Shown: positions 1 to 8,105 of the stretch, piece by piece
How positions within the stretch are numbered: position 1 is the stretch's first letter
Layout of the letters: each line of letters opens with the position of its first letter
Assembly: GCA_003134655.1 (NCBI GenBank)
Contig: PLBY01000133.1
Span: forward strand, 16,427 to 80,426
DNA length: 64,000 bases
Direction: 5' to 3'
DNA from: Acidobacteriaceae bacterium
GTDB taxonomy: Bacteria; Acidobacteriota; Terriglobia; Terriglobales; Acidobacteriaceae
The notes under the pieces: model-generated
The model's input: only the letters and a program-made list of their open reading frames with translations
Told to the model about the DNA's origin: nothing
Database searches by the model: none
Made by a program: the position numbers and the translations under genes

Positions 1-1434
1 GCGCTCTAGGTCTCGACCACTACTGAGCTCAAGCGAAAAGAGATCAAGGTATCGCCTCGGGCCTATTCCGACAAAAGGCAAGAAAGGAATTCTACCAGTT
101 TCTTGGGCATCCTCCTCACTAAAGCAAATGGCGTCAGAGTGGAGATCGCGAGCCTTGCTCTTCGCGTACGGTTCAATGTAGTAGACTCTGCGAATTCCAG
201 ACGCAATGATGTGCCGTGTACAGTTATGACATGGGAAGGTTGTGACAAACAAGTATTTTCCTCGGACGCTGATTCCAAGTCTTGAACAGCAGAGGATCGC
301 GTCCATCTCCCCGTGCACTGCTCTCCCGTATTCGGTAATATCCTTCAGATCACTGCGGCGGATCGCATTCGAGACATCGATGTCGTGCACAGCTTCCTCT
401 CTCAGAGATTTCATCACAGCATCGCTTTTCTCGGCAGTCTCCCTCTCTCCTAAAACAGGGTCCAAGGCTTTTATGGTTTTCTTCACCACTGAGTGAAGCG
501 TTCGAGGCGTAAGGAGTTTCCCATCGAGCTGCTTGATGATGCTGCTGACGATGTTGTCCTTGTACTTGACATTTGAATCCACCTCCTGCTTGATGTGGTC
601 CCTAGCGTCGTCCTTGTCGCCTTCCCAATATGATCCTCCCCGGCAACAGGGAACCTCATTCATCCCCACAGCTACGACCTCACCTTCAGGGGTGGCAATT
701 GCTGCACCAACTTGTCGACCGAGTTGTGCAGATCGCGCAGCGGATGCATAAGCCAGGAACATGCCATGCTCCTCACGGCTAGGAGTGTAGAAAGGATGCC
801 CGAAGACGAGCTCAAGGAATCGATGCAACTGGTCCTTGTACCGCTCGTTTCTCCGCTCCACAAATACATCAGCCAAATAGAATGTACCTCGCGTGCGCTG
901 CCCGTGCGGTGCATATTCCTCTTGGTCGCGCTCCACGAGGATGCGAGCTTCATTCTCGGCAAGTCCCTTTTCCTTCATCAGATAATCGAATTGCGAGTCG
1001 TCATCATCAGCAATAGCAATCAAAAAGAATCCGGGACGATACACATCTCGCAGTAGGATTACTTCTTCGGGACGTTTGAGTGATCGAATTACATGTGCGA
1101 CTCGGTCTCTCGGTTTAGGCCGCTCTGTCTCATCTTCGACACGGCGAGCAGCTATATCGTTAATAGCCATGACTGCTAATACGGTGTCTGACTCCGCCTG
1201 CTTCCTCGCAGCATTCCCGGCGTCCATCAACGCCTTCATCTTGTCGAAAGCCGACGACTTATCAAATGAGATTCCCAAGTCTAAAGATCGAAGATGATTA
1301 CTGACGCGAAACGTCTCTGTTTGGTATTTATACTGCGTCAGGTAATTCTCTAGGACACTTACGACGGGATCCGCATCAGTGCCGACCGCATATACGAACC
1401 CAAAGACGAGTTCTGCAAACTTAATATTATCCAT
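1..1434 (-). CDS. Anti-phage dCTP deaminase-like protein (AvcD/DcdA type), 3' end cut by window edge
   Basis: This reading frame is open from an ATG at 1434 to the first base of the window, giving 478 residues without a stop. The N-terminus (LVFGFVYAVGTD) matches the divergent P-loop-like N-terminal domain of the anti-phage dCTP/dCMP deaminases. The C-terminal part is a zinc cytidine-deaminase domain with H374-G-E376 and P-C402-x2-C405, followed by the family's GIGPRRYLDLF segment. Family members deplete deoxycytidine nucleotides during phage infection. The HGE motif replaces the more usual HAE. The start overlaps the stop of the upstream gene by 8 bases (ATGGATAA), so the two are probably translationally coupled. 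Perhaps 40-60 C-terminal residues lie outside the window. Confidence 0.85.
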   Translation of the reverse strand, partial: MDNIKFAELVFGFVYAVGTDADPVVSVLENYLTQYKYQTETFRVSNHLRSLDLGISFDKSSAFDKMKALMDAGNAARKQAESDTVLAVMAINDIAARRVEDETERPKPRDRVAHVIRSLKRPEEVILLRDVYRPGFFLIAIADDDDSQFDYLMKEKGLAENEARILVERDQEEYAPHGQRTRGTFYLADVFVERRNERYKDQLHRFLELVFGHPFYTPSREEHGMFLAYASAARSAQLGRQVGAAIATPEGEVVAVGMNEVPCCRGGSYWEGDKDDARDHIKQEVDSNVKYKDNIVSSIIKQLDGKLLTPRTLHSVVKKTIKALDPVLGERETAEKSDAVMKSLREEAVHDIDVSNAIRRSDLKDITEYGRAVHGEMDAILCCSRLGISVRGKYLFVTTFPCHNCTRHIIASGIRRVYYIEPYAKSKARDLHSDAICFSEEDAQETGRIPFLPFVGIGPRRYLDLFSLELSSGRDLER

Positions 1435-1873
1435 CACCTTGTAGTTGGCACAGCGTTGAGATGCAGCGCAAGTAACAATTTAGGCTCGTGTGTCCCAGGC
1501 CATTGTGCCCGGTGGGGATGTGTGCTTCCTCTGAACAAGAGCATACTGCCACACGAAGGATTGAACGTATGCGGCGTGTCGCACAGTGGCGGGTCAATTC
1601 TTGAGTCTTATTGAGGACGTAGTCGAAAAACCGTTCGCTAGTGCCGTCCTCAGAAGTCCATTCCGCACGGAGCGTCGTTCTCTTCTCTACCTTTCTCAAG
1701 GCGGAAAGAAGCGTGCGATTCAACTCCCTTGCGCTGGCTCCTTCTATCTGGGCTTCGACAACGAACTCGTCGCCCGCTTTCCTGACGGAGCCCTTCGCAG
1801 AGCGTTCCTCAAGAGCGTGCTGGATCGTCTTGGCATCTGAGCGGTTCACTCTTGCCTTGAGCTTGAGTTTCAT
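1427..1873 (-). CDS. Hypothetical protein upstream of the dCTP deaminase
   Basis: A 148-residue protein if it starts at the ATG at 1873, which has an AGGAG site nine bases upstream. A longer start at 1909 would overlap the preceding gene. The first ~85 residues are rich in Lys, Arg and Glu (start MKLKLKARVNRSDAK) and look like a compact alpha/beta domain. The C-terminal half is less regular, with several Cys residues. I recognise no family. Its stop codon lies inside the start region of the deaminase gene, so it belongs to that operon and may modulate the deaminase. This differs from the Vibrio arrangement, where an antitoxin RNA precedes the deaminase. Confidence 0.6.
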   Translation of the reverse strand: MKLKLKARVNRSDAKTIQHALEERSAKGSVRKAGDEFVVEAQIEGASARELNRTLLSALRKVEKRTTLRAEWTSEDGTSERFFDYVLNKTQELTRHCATRRIRSILRVAVCSCSEEAHIPTGHNGLGHTSLNCYLRCISTLCQLQGDG

Positions 1874-1886
1874 GTGGCTCGTCTCC

Positions 1887-2072
1887 TCAGCCCGAGAGCA
1901 CATCATCAATTTTCTTCATGATCTGCTCAGCCCATTGGATTGATGCCGCAATCAGCTTGTCCGTTCGCGGGCTTCCCTGAGGAGTACCGAAGAGATCATC
2001 TGCCGTCTGCATATGCAGGCTTGCAAGAATCGCCGCCATAATTCCGATCACCCGTTTTCGGCCTTCGTCCAT
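1887..2072 (-). CDS. Small hypothetical protein, first gene of the deaminase operon
   Basis: A 61-residue ORF starting at the ATG at 2072 (MDEGRKRVIGIM) and ending 13 bases before the preferred start of the next gene. A longer in-frame start at 2198 exists, but its extra residues are Pro/Ser/Thr-rich and look non-coding. The protein has one moderately hydrophobic helix (residues 8-22) followed by a polar helix. I see no strong ribosome binding site, so expression is uncertain. The same-strand spacing suggests co-transcription with the 148-residue protein and the deaminase. No family recognised. Confidence 0.45.
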   Translation of the reverse strand: MDEGRKRVIGIMAAILASLHMQTADDLFGTPQGSPRTDKLIAASIQWAEQIMKKIDDVLSG

Positions 2073-2300
2073 TGGCGAAGGATAGCATATTCGCCTTTTG
2101 TTCCCTATTGGAGATGTCCGGGTCAGAGGCTGTGGGCTCGGTGGATGCGCACGAGATCGGGATAGGCTCGTTGGGGTGGTGCAAAAGGCTGCCTGCACCT
2201 GTGAAACGCCCAGGCCGACCCTTACCCCCCGTCCCGACAGAATGGGCCTCCTGAAAGCTCTACCAGCACCTCAGAGCATTCCATCTCAAGGTGCAATTGG

Positions 2301-2825
2301 TCAAAGATACCCAAGAGTCGACAGGCGAATTGTCATGGCCTGTTCACTGACCTCGAATTCGCTGGCAAGAAGTGTCACATGAGAGTCACGCAAGGATCTT
2401 GCCTGAAGCGCTTTGATGCGCGCCAAAAGCAATTTTGAGGGCATCAAGAGGCACGCGGCAAACTGGTTGGCTTCGATTTCTTTGAGATCTACGCCCGTGC
2501 TCGATCTTGAGTTGCGCGGTGTGATCGCGTGCCCATGGTCAACATGCACATGTTCGCCTGGCTCAAACTGGTGGCGCAGATAAAAATGTCCTATCTCGTG
2601 CGCAATCGTGAAGCGCTGCCTATTCGGAACGTCACTCGCTTGAATCGCAATTGCCGTGGTATCGCCCTTGCTGATCAGAAGACCTGAGACATCGGGTCCT
2701 AGATCGGCATAAGCAATCTTCAGACGCAGTTGCTTAGCAACACGTTCGACATCCACTGGAGGCTTGGTAAAGCCACAAGATTCGGCAAGAGCTTCACCAT
2801 GGTACCTGGCCGTTCGTACACTCAT
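2301..2825 (-). CDS. ImmA/IrrE-family metallo-endopeptidase
   Basis: A 174-residue zinc metallopeptidase of the ImmA/IrrE (M78) family. The gluzincin motif H76-E77-x2-H80 is intact (TIAHEIGHF), and the downstream IEANQFAACLLMPS segment, which supplies the third zinc ligand (about E118), is also present. Such proteases cleave or inactivate a cognate XRE repressor in mobile elements. The start overlaps the stop of the XRE gene by four bases (ATGA), the usual arrangement for the pair. It probably controls expression of part of this island. A toxin-antitoxin role is an alternative. Confidence 0.85.
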   Translation of the reverse strand: MSVRTARYHGEALAESCGFTKPPVDVERVAKQLRLKIAYADLGPDVSGLLISKGDTTAIAIQASDVPNRQRFTIAHEIGHFYLRHQFEPGEHVHVDHGHAITPRNSRSSTGVDLKEIEANQFAACLLMPSKLLLARIKALQARSLRDSHVTLLASEFEVSEQAMTIRLSTLGYL

Positions 2826-3181
2826 GCATTGCCTCTGGAGTTCCCGGCCGAAAGCCGCGCCGTCAATCTTTTTAACGCAGGACCAGCTAGATTAAGCTTT
2901 TTCCCCAACTCCCGTTCAACATCTTTTCGACTGGGAGACTGAGCGGGCGAGTTCACAGCCGGCATCAGTTCACGAATATCCACGTCCAGGGACTTGGCGA
3001 GCTGCGACAGCGTGTGAACAAGCACTCGTTGTTTTCCGCCCTCGATATTGGCTATCGAGGCCCGCGTGGACGGTGGAATCAGAGAAAGACCAAGCTGCGC
3101 CTGTGTCATTTTCCGATGTTCACGAATTTTTTGGATTTGCGCCCCAAGAGCTTCGTAGAAGGGTTCGATCTTCGCCCGCAT
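2822..3181 (-). CDS. XRE-family helix-turn-helix regulator
   Basis: A 119-residue protein with an XRE/Cro HTH at roughly residues 8-65 (IREHRKMTQAQLGLSL; the element ends in NIEGGKQRV), then a helical tail. I prefer the ATG at 3181 to the one at 3208, because the best promoter (TTGACA, extended -10 TGGCATAAT) overlaps the upstream ATG, leaving a leader of only about five bases. The gene is coupled to an ImmA/IrrE peptidase by an ATGA overlap, so it is likely the repressor that the protease relieves. A 7-bp inverted repeat embracing the promoter fits autoregulation. Confidence 0.8.
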   Translation of the reverse strand: MRAKIEPFYEALGAQIQKIREHRKMTQAQLGLSLIPPSTRASIANIEGGKQRVLVHTLSQLAKSLDVDIRELMPAVNSPAQSPSRKDVERELGKKLNLAGPALKRLTARLSAGNSRGNA

Positions 3182-3183
3182 GT

Positions 3184-3222
3184 TTACTTGTATTATGCCA
3201 TCGTCCACAGAATGTCAAGTAA
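3184..3222 (-). promoter_or_regulatory. Promoter with operator-like inverted repeat for the XRE/ImmA pair
   Basis: On the minus strand a perfect -35 (TTGACA, 3213-3218) is followed after 15 bases by CATAAT (3192-3197) preceded by TG, an extended -10. TTACTTG at 3184-3190 and CAAGTAA at 3216-3222 form a perfect 7-bp inverted repeat. One arm covers the -35 and the other the predicted start site. This is a plausible autoregulatory operator. The predicted transcript has almost no leader. Confidence 0.5.
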
Positions 3223-3487
3223 TGCTGTCGCGACCCCTCTGCGCTAAATGGGAGATGTCGTTTCACAGAGAGGGAGGATGCGTCCTCGGCGGGGGTACCG
3301 CGAGGGTCTGGCGCGGGGTGAGGCTTTACCAATGCTCGCAGCGAGGGGCCTGGGGACAAAAGGTCAGTATTGCTGACTCTTCCACAATTAACAATATGAT
3401 ACTTGACACGCGGACTTAATTTGTGGGATCGTCCTGGGAGCGGCGTCCCTTTTGGAGATGCTGCCTGGGGCAAAGGAGGCCCTGAAT

Positions 3488-4105
3488 ATGTCGCTAGAAA
3501 ATGTACAGCAAGATCAGGAGCCCCTTTCGGGCGGTCGGGACGCAGGAGTTGGGTTTAATGCAAGCGAAAACCCGGTGGTTGCCGTTGATGAGGCCAAGAG
3601 AGACGCTGAAATCTCTGTAGAACTGCTCCACAAGCCAGAGGATCGGAAACACTTCCGTGTGCCACGCGATTTTAAGTTGCTAGAAGTGCTCGACGAGGGA
3701 GCAGAAAAGCTGAGTGTGAAACTGCTGCCGAACCTGGAGAAGCCGTTGGACCATCTCCGGGGAATATACGAAAACCACCATGCCGGCGAGCCATTGAATC
3801 TTGAGCTGACGCTGGAGGATTCCCTGAGGGAGCAACCCAGCACGCATCACTTCGCGGTGGATCTCGTTCTGGCGATTCAGATCAATACGCGCTGGCGGAT
3901 CGCCCCGGAGAAGGAAATGACGCCGAAGGCCATCCTCGCCCTCGCCGAACTTCCCTGGCAAGAATACAGCCTCTACTATCCAGCTGACAGTGTGGTGCCA
4001 TTGCCTCCCGATACTCCAGTCAAACTTGACCGAGGGCAACGCTTTGAGGCGCAGCGCGACGGCAAGTACGGCGCGGGGGTCGATAGTGCACATCGGAACC
4101 GCTAA
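3488..4105 (+). CDS. Ubiquitin-like (multiubiquitin-type) modifier protein
   Basis: A 205-residue protein with an exceptionally good ribosome binding site (AAAGGAGG, eight bases before the ATG at 3488; an upstream ATG at 3452 lacks one). Residues 1-50 look disordered. Residues 55-118 form a domain I cannot name. Residues 121-194 resemble the bacterial multiubiquitin beta-grasp domain: a hydrophobic strand, the helix TPKAILALAELP, then EYSLYYP and a final RFEAQRDGKYG. The C-terminal tail continues past Gly195-Ala-Gly197 for eight residues, so maturation by the JAB peptidase would be needed to expose a glycine end (inference). Its 3' end overlaps the E2 gene by 20 bases. It is the likely modifier of a ubiquitin-like defence operon. 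Confidence 0.7.
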   Translation: MSLENVQQDQEPLSGGRDAGVGFNASENPVVAVDEAKRDAEISVELLHKPEDRKHFRVPRDFKLLEVLDEGAEKLSVKLLPNLEKPLDHLRGIYENHHAGEPLNLELTLEDSLREQPSTHHFAVDLVLAIQINTRWRIAPEKEMTPKAILALAELPWQEYSLYYPADSVVPLPPDTPVKLDRGQRFEAQRDGKYGAGVDSAHRNR

Positions 4106-4496
4106 GGCAGAGATTGAACGTCTCGCCAGCTCGGGGAGCACCATAACGCTGGTGAACGAGGGTGTGCAGCCGTACGCCCTCGCACGCAGGGTAGAAGCCC
4201 CGAGTCCTCCCTGGGATCGAACCGCGTATGACATTCTCATCGCCATCCCGATTGCCTACGATCTGGGCACATCCTTGGATGGGTTCTACATCGGCCTTCC
4301 ATACACTTTTCGCGGGGGCGAACACAACAGGGTCAACGGACAGGTGGTGGTGGTTGGAGGTTCGCAGTGGAGGGCCGTTTCCTGGCACTACCCGGACGGC
4401 AAGCAGTTCCGGCTTGGGATTGACAATATCGAAAGCCACATTGTGCATTGCCGGGGATTTTTCTTGGAGCGTGGAGCGGTCAATGCCAGAACTTAA
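4086..4496 (+). CDS. Prokaryotic E2-family (Prok-E2_E-like) conjugation protein
   Basis: A 136-residue protein from a GTG at 4086 preceded by GGGGG; the frame is open further upstream, but inside the Ubl gene. The core YDILIAIPIAYD...LDGFYIGLPY followed by GGSQWRAVSWHY and FRLGIDNIESH is the pattern of the prokaryotic E2 family E that accompanies multiubiquitin genes. The only cysteine is C122, near the C-terminus and after the conserved core, so the position of the acceptor nucleophile is not obvious. Related bacterial pathways have been described with a non-cysteine acceptor. The gene overlaps both neighbours, which indicates one translational unit. Confidence 0.75.
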   Translation: MHIGTAKAEIERLASSGSTITLVNEGVQPYALARRVEAPSPPWDRTAYDILIAIPIAYDLGTSLDGFYIGLPYTFRGGEHNRVNGQVVVVGGSQWRAVSWHYPDGKQFRLGIDNIESHIVHCRGFFLERGAVNART

Positions 4497-5952
4497 TTTA
4501 CGCATTTCTGCGATCGAGTGGGACCGCCTGCGCAAACACTGTGCACGTTCGTTCCGGGGACGACGTGACACTGAAAATGGCGCTATAGGACTTCTGGGCA
4601 AACGCATGGTCGAAGGCAAACTGCACGAGCTGGTGGTCGCTCAGATCGTTTGGCCAGAGCCGGGCGATGTGATAGCGCCACCACATCAGGCACTTACTTT
4701 CTCGTCGCGGTATGTGAGGCGGGCGCACATGGCCGTTCGCAAGGCCGGATTGGCAGGACTAGTCACTTTTCATACGCACCCGTTGGCGAAATCGGAGGTG
4801 GATTTCTCCTGGTACGATGACAAGCAGGATCCTCTTCTCGTCGAGAACTTGCAGGAACTGTGGCCTGGGACGCTTCTATCCAGCGTTGTCCTGGGTGAGA
4901 CCTCGCAAAGGGCGCGGTTATGGAGCTCGCCGATCGAACAAGCGGCGGCGACTTCGCTTGTGTGCGTTGGCGAACGGCTGCAGTACCTGCCGCTGCATGG
5001 ACGGTCTGCCAAACCCGCTCCCGATCCTGCAGAGATTTTCGATCGCGCCACAGCGCTCACAGGCAGCGGCGCACTGGCGCGGATCTCCCGAATCACAGTG
5101 GTTGTCGTGGGAGCAAGCGGAACGGGCTCGCTCGTCTGCGAGCTGCTGGCGAGGGCCGGCTGCAAGAGGATTCTCCTGATCGATCACGATGTCGTAAGAC
5201 TCGTGAATCTTAACCGCATCCTCTATGCGACCACCGACGACGCAAAGGATCGCCGCCCTAAAGCCGAAGTGCTGAAGAGAGGGATTGAAAGCCTGGGGTT
5301 GGGCTGCAAGGTGGTCCCGATAGTGGGGTCGATTCTGGACGATACGGTCCTGAGGCGTCTGAACGAGGGAGATCTGATATTCGGGTGTGTCGATAAGGAC
5401 TATCCGCGCATGTTGCTATGCAAATACGCCTACCAGCATGTCGTTCCTTATATCGACGTAGGGGCTGAAATCGGCGGCGACAAGGAAGGGATCGTTTCCA
5501 CGGACGCGCGGACCAACTATGTCGCCCCTGGCCGCTGGTGCCTGCGCTGTATAGGGTTGGTGAGTCCGCGGCGTCTAGCTTTTGAATCTTTGACAGGAGC
5601 TGAGCGCAAGAGAAAAATCGACCTTGGATACTCCGACGACCTGCTGATAAAACAGCCTGCGGTGATGGACCTGAATATGAGAGCCGCAAGCACGGGTGTG
5701 ATGCTTCTGCGCCATCTGTTTCAGCCGTTTCTGCTTGAGCCCCTTCCAGTGACGATTGCCGAAAATCTTGTGACCTACAACATGAAGGCGGTAGCCTCGG
5801 CGCGTGCTCGTAACGAAGTTTGCGACATTTGTCGGGCGAATCCCCATGCTGGGTTTGGCGATTGCGGCCAACCGATTGGTCTAGCCAGCGAAGTGGCAAG
5901 GGCCTTACTTGAAGAAGACGAAGATAAGCTGACGCTCGGGGCCCATACATAA
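4483..5952 (+). CDS. JAB isopeptidase-E1 (ThiF-like) fusion protein
   Basis: A 489-residue fusion starting at the ATG at 4483. Residues ~1-150 are a JAB/MPN domain with a complete JAMM motif H97-x-H99-P-x4-S104-x2-D107. Residues ~190-460 are an E1/ThiF adenylation domain with the nucleotide loop GASGTGS (210-216), the DHDVVRLVNLNR segment and RRPKAEVL. Paired C353-x2-C356 and C447-x2-C450 look like the structural zinc site. The protein can therefore both activate the Ubl and process or remove it. The E1 catalytic cysteine cannot be assigned with certainty; C in IFGCVDKDYPR is one candidate. Overlaps with the E2 gene by 14 bases complete a three-gene conjugation operon. Confidence 0.9.
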   Translation: MPELNLRISAIEWDRLRKHCARSFRGRRDTENGAIGLLGKRMVEGKLHELVVAQIVWPEPGDVIAPPHQALTFSSRYVRRAHMAVRKAGLAGLVTFHTHPLAKSEVDFSWYDDKQDPLLVENLQELWPGTLLSSVVLGETSQRARLWSSPIEQAAATSLVCVGERLQYLPLHGRSAKPAPDPAEIFDRATALTGSGALARISRITVVVVGASGTGSLVCELLARAGCKRILLIDHDVVRLVNLNRILYATTDDAKDRRPKAEVLKRGIESLGLGCKVVPIVGSILDDTVLRRLNEGDLIFGCVDKDYPRMLLCKYAYQHVVPYIDVGAEIGGDKEGIVSTDARTNYVAPGRWCLRCIGLVSPRRLAFESLTGAERKRKIDLGYSDDLLIKQPAVMDLNMRAASTGVMLLRHLFQPFLLEPLPVTIAENLVTYNMKAVASARARNEVCDICRANPHAGFGDCGQPIGLASEVARALLEEDEDKLTLGAHT

Positions 5953-6240
5953 TTGTGGCCGCTGAGCCAGTCGAAGCGGGGCTCGAAATTCCCCATTCCT
6001 GTGTGCCTATTTGTGCCTACAATTCGCATGTAGAGGGGGTTGAAATTTGCCATTTCTACTGAGATTTTGTTTTTCAGCAATCTCTCCCAACCCCTTTACA
6101 GGCGCGGGTTTTGCCAGTATTGTTGGGAGAAGTCACGAGCATTTAAGAGATTCCCGGTATCGCTACCAACCTTCCTTGAGACGTTCATTTCGCCGGCTTT
6201 CCTTTATTTCGCACTCCTGTCGAGGGTCTGAGCCCCCCCA
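5953..6240. other. Intergenic region after the ubiquitin-like operon
   Basis: I find no convincing ORF here. It lies between convergent genes. A short imperfect tandem repeat (TGTGCCTA / TGTGCCTAC) occurs at about 6002-6020. No clear terminator hairpin was seen. Confidence 0.4.
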
Positions 6241-6462
6241 TCAGCTTTCCCGTGGCATCTGGAACGGTGCATCTGGGTGTTCACTGTTGTAGTGCACTAC
6301 GTCATACAACAGAGTCAACGCCTCGTTGAGTACGTGAGCTTCTTCCCATGTCAGGTTGAAATTGTCGATGGGCTCGGTGCAGAAGTTGGTGGCTTCCATA
6401 AGGCGCTCCCCGAGTGTGGAAATGCGTTCTTTATTGAACTTGTAGAACTGCTCTGTTGTCAT
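6241..6462 (-). CDS. Small hypothetical protein
   Basis: A 73-residue acidic, helical protein with a strong ribosome binding site (GAGGAGGAG about ten bases before the ATG at 6462). It is rich in Glu, Asn and Leu and has no signal peptide or metal motif. It is a stand-alone gene convergent with the ubiquitin-like operon. No family recognised; it looks like a genuine mobile-element accessory gene. Confidence 0.55.
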   Translation of the reverse strand: MTTEQFYKFNKERISTLGERLMEATNFCTEPIDNFNLTWEEAHVLNEALTLLYDVVHYNSEHPDAPFQMPRES

Positions 6463-7097
6463 GTGCTGTTAGCTCCTCCTCATTTAATACTGTCGATTTA
6501 GCTTTGCTATTTCCTTTGCCGAGCCTCCCGCCCGAATGACCCGTTTCAGGTCCGGCTCGGCAGAGATACTAAGGGAATCATCTAAAAAGTAGCCAAGCGG
6601 AGTGGGAGCTTTCAGCGGAGCATGGGTATTAAGTTATGTGTCTTTTCTTACGCCATCCAAATACCACGATCTCGTTCTTCAACGTCTCAAAACCGACGTA
6701 ATCTTCTCGCTCGACCCGCTTTACAGGCAGCTACCTCTTCCCGTCCGCACGATTCCCCGAGAAAAACTCGATGCTATGCCCATGTTTTCGAAAACCTATT
6801 GGGCTGATCAGCGTACAAAACACTACCGTGCAAGGTATAGCTGCGGAAGTGCATGCCGCCCGGCCGAGTGATCTAGGTTTTCTTGAGCATTAGGGTAGAC
6901 GCCGCCATTCGCGAGCCTTGGGTTTTCCCAATTTTGCTGCGATTTCAGGTGCTCCACATGGTGCCTCGCCTCATTGTTGCCATGAGCAAATCCCCCAACA
7001 ACTAGCCCTAGGTAGGCTGTCGGTGGACGGCGGCGTTTCGGGCACGGAGAATCCATTCCGTGCGTCCACGGCACTCCTCTTTAAGCGGCGGCGGTTG
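6463..7097. other. Region with no convincing gene
   Basis: About 630 bases without a well-supported gene. On the minus strand, a frame at 6823-7074 (start GTG, 83 residues, His/Asn-rich) and a 32-codon frame from about 7065, preceded by AGAGGAG, lie just downstream of the 272-residue gene. Neither resembles a known family. The segment may hold remnants broken by rearrangement next to the duplicated block. Confidence 0.35.
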
Positions 7098-8105
7098 GCT
7101 GGTCTACATGGGTTCCGTTGCGTTTTCCACTTTGCTGTTGTCGACAGCAGCAGGTGTGAACGGTTCCCCGAGCGGTACAAGGTTCGTATCGACAACAGGA
7201 GGTTTACTCCCGACGTAGCGGCTTGCGATCTTCTCAGAAAACAGGCGCAGTGCGTCGGCACGTTTTTCCTCATCAAGGGAACCAAACACCTGATCGAGCT
7301 GCTCGCCCAAACATTCGCTGACGGTGTCGTACAAGCTCGGGACATCCCCGTGCATCATTTCCTTCATACCAACGTGAATCGGAATCGGTTTGTGGCGCAC
7401 ATGGCGAATTAGTCGAAACGCCATGCTTATGAGCGCCGCTTTCCGCCTACGACCTGAAGGATCGTCTGGATCTGCCTCGTGGAGTCCCAAAACTGCATGG
7501 GCCATCGTCACAGCCAAGTCGTACGTCTCATCACGCCGCTGTTGCTTTCTCAACTTCTGCGTCGGGTCAGCCGCTTGTAGTAGGCGACGTACATGCCGAT
7601 CACTGATACCCAGATTTTCTCTGATCCACTGGGTAAATGTTGGCCGACCAGCGGTCGGAACACGCCGTCCAGGCTGGGCGAAGCGGTTCCGAGCCTCTCG
7701 GATGTAGGCGAGGTTGGTCAGCAAGGTGTACCCTACTGGCCTCAGCTTGTTTTGTATGTGCTGGATCAGTTCTTGATCACTCAGCCGTGCGGCGTGTGCT
7801 GCCGTGTCAAATTCGGGGAGAGTAAAAGTTGAAGTGACCTGTGGACTTGCGTCCGCAGGTTGCGTTAGTGCTGCTGCTGTGTGGAGCGACTCCATCTCAG
7901 GAGCGGCGGTTGTTTCTGCCATAAGAACACCTCCGTTCGTACCAGGAGCTGCCCGCCGCGGTGACGTCACCCTGCGTCGTAGCCCCCCTACCTATGTGTT
8001 GAGATCTCAGGAAATCGATCGAAGTATCAGTTGATTGAGGCCGACGGATATTTGCGAAGCGTACTTCGTAATGAGCGTTTTCCCACAAATATTGGCAAAA
8101 CTTGC
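7098..8105. repeat. Copy 1 of a ~1 kb internal duplication
   Basis: Sequence from about 7098 to 8105 is strongly similar to 12,694-13,697 in the same orientation. It includes the full 272-codon gene, its stop-codon context (GCTGGTCTACATGGG on the plus strand) and roughly 180 bases upstream. The conserved upstream part contains the shared segments GATCTCAGGAAAT and TTTTCCCACAAATA. Conservation of the promoter region suggests that both copies are regulated alike. Confidence 0.85.
7104..7922 (-). CDS. DNA-binding-like protein (DUF3102-like), copy 1
   Basis: A 272-residue protein whose start at 7922 is fixed by GGAGG seven bases upstream; an earlier ATG at 7970 lacks such a site. Residues ~1-50 are variable. 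The centre (NLAYIREARNRF...PTFTQWIRENLGISDRHVRRLL) resembles the helix-turn-helix-like core seen in DUF3102-type plasmid and phage proteins (resemblance by eye). A basic segment and an acidic HEADPDDPSGRRR turn follow. The C-terminal 60 residues are almost identical to those of copy 2 at 12,700-13,518. A role in replication control or regulation is plausible but unproven. Confidence 0.65.
   Translation of the reverse strand: MAETTAAPEMESLHTAAALTQPADASPQVTSTFTLPEFDTAAHAARLSDQELIQHIQNKLRPVGYTLLTNLAYIREARNRFAQPGRRVPTAGRPTFTQWIRENLGISDRHVRRLLQAADPTQKLRKQQRRDETYDLAVTMAHAVLGLHEADPDDPSGRRRKAALISMAFRLIRHVRHKPIPIHVGMKEMMHGDVPSLYDTVSECLGEQLDQVFGSLDEEKRADALRLFSEKIASRYVGSKPPVVDTNLVPLGEPFTPAAVDNSKVENATEPM

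Noticed and set aside
2073..2300. Possible antitoxin RNA upstream of the dCTP-deaminase operon
   Set aside because: No structured or conserved element could be recognised by eye. Vibrio-type avcI RNAs are not identifiable without a covariance model.
6823..7074. 83-codon minus-strand frame downstream of the duplicated gene
   Set aside because: GTG start with the nearest Shine-Dalgarno too close, and no recognisable motif. Kept only as a remark in the regional entry.
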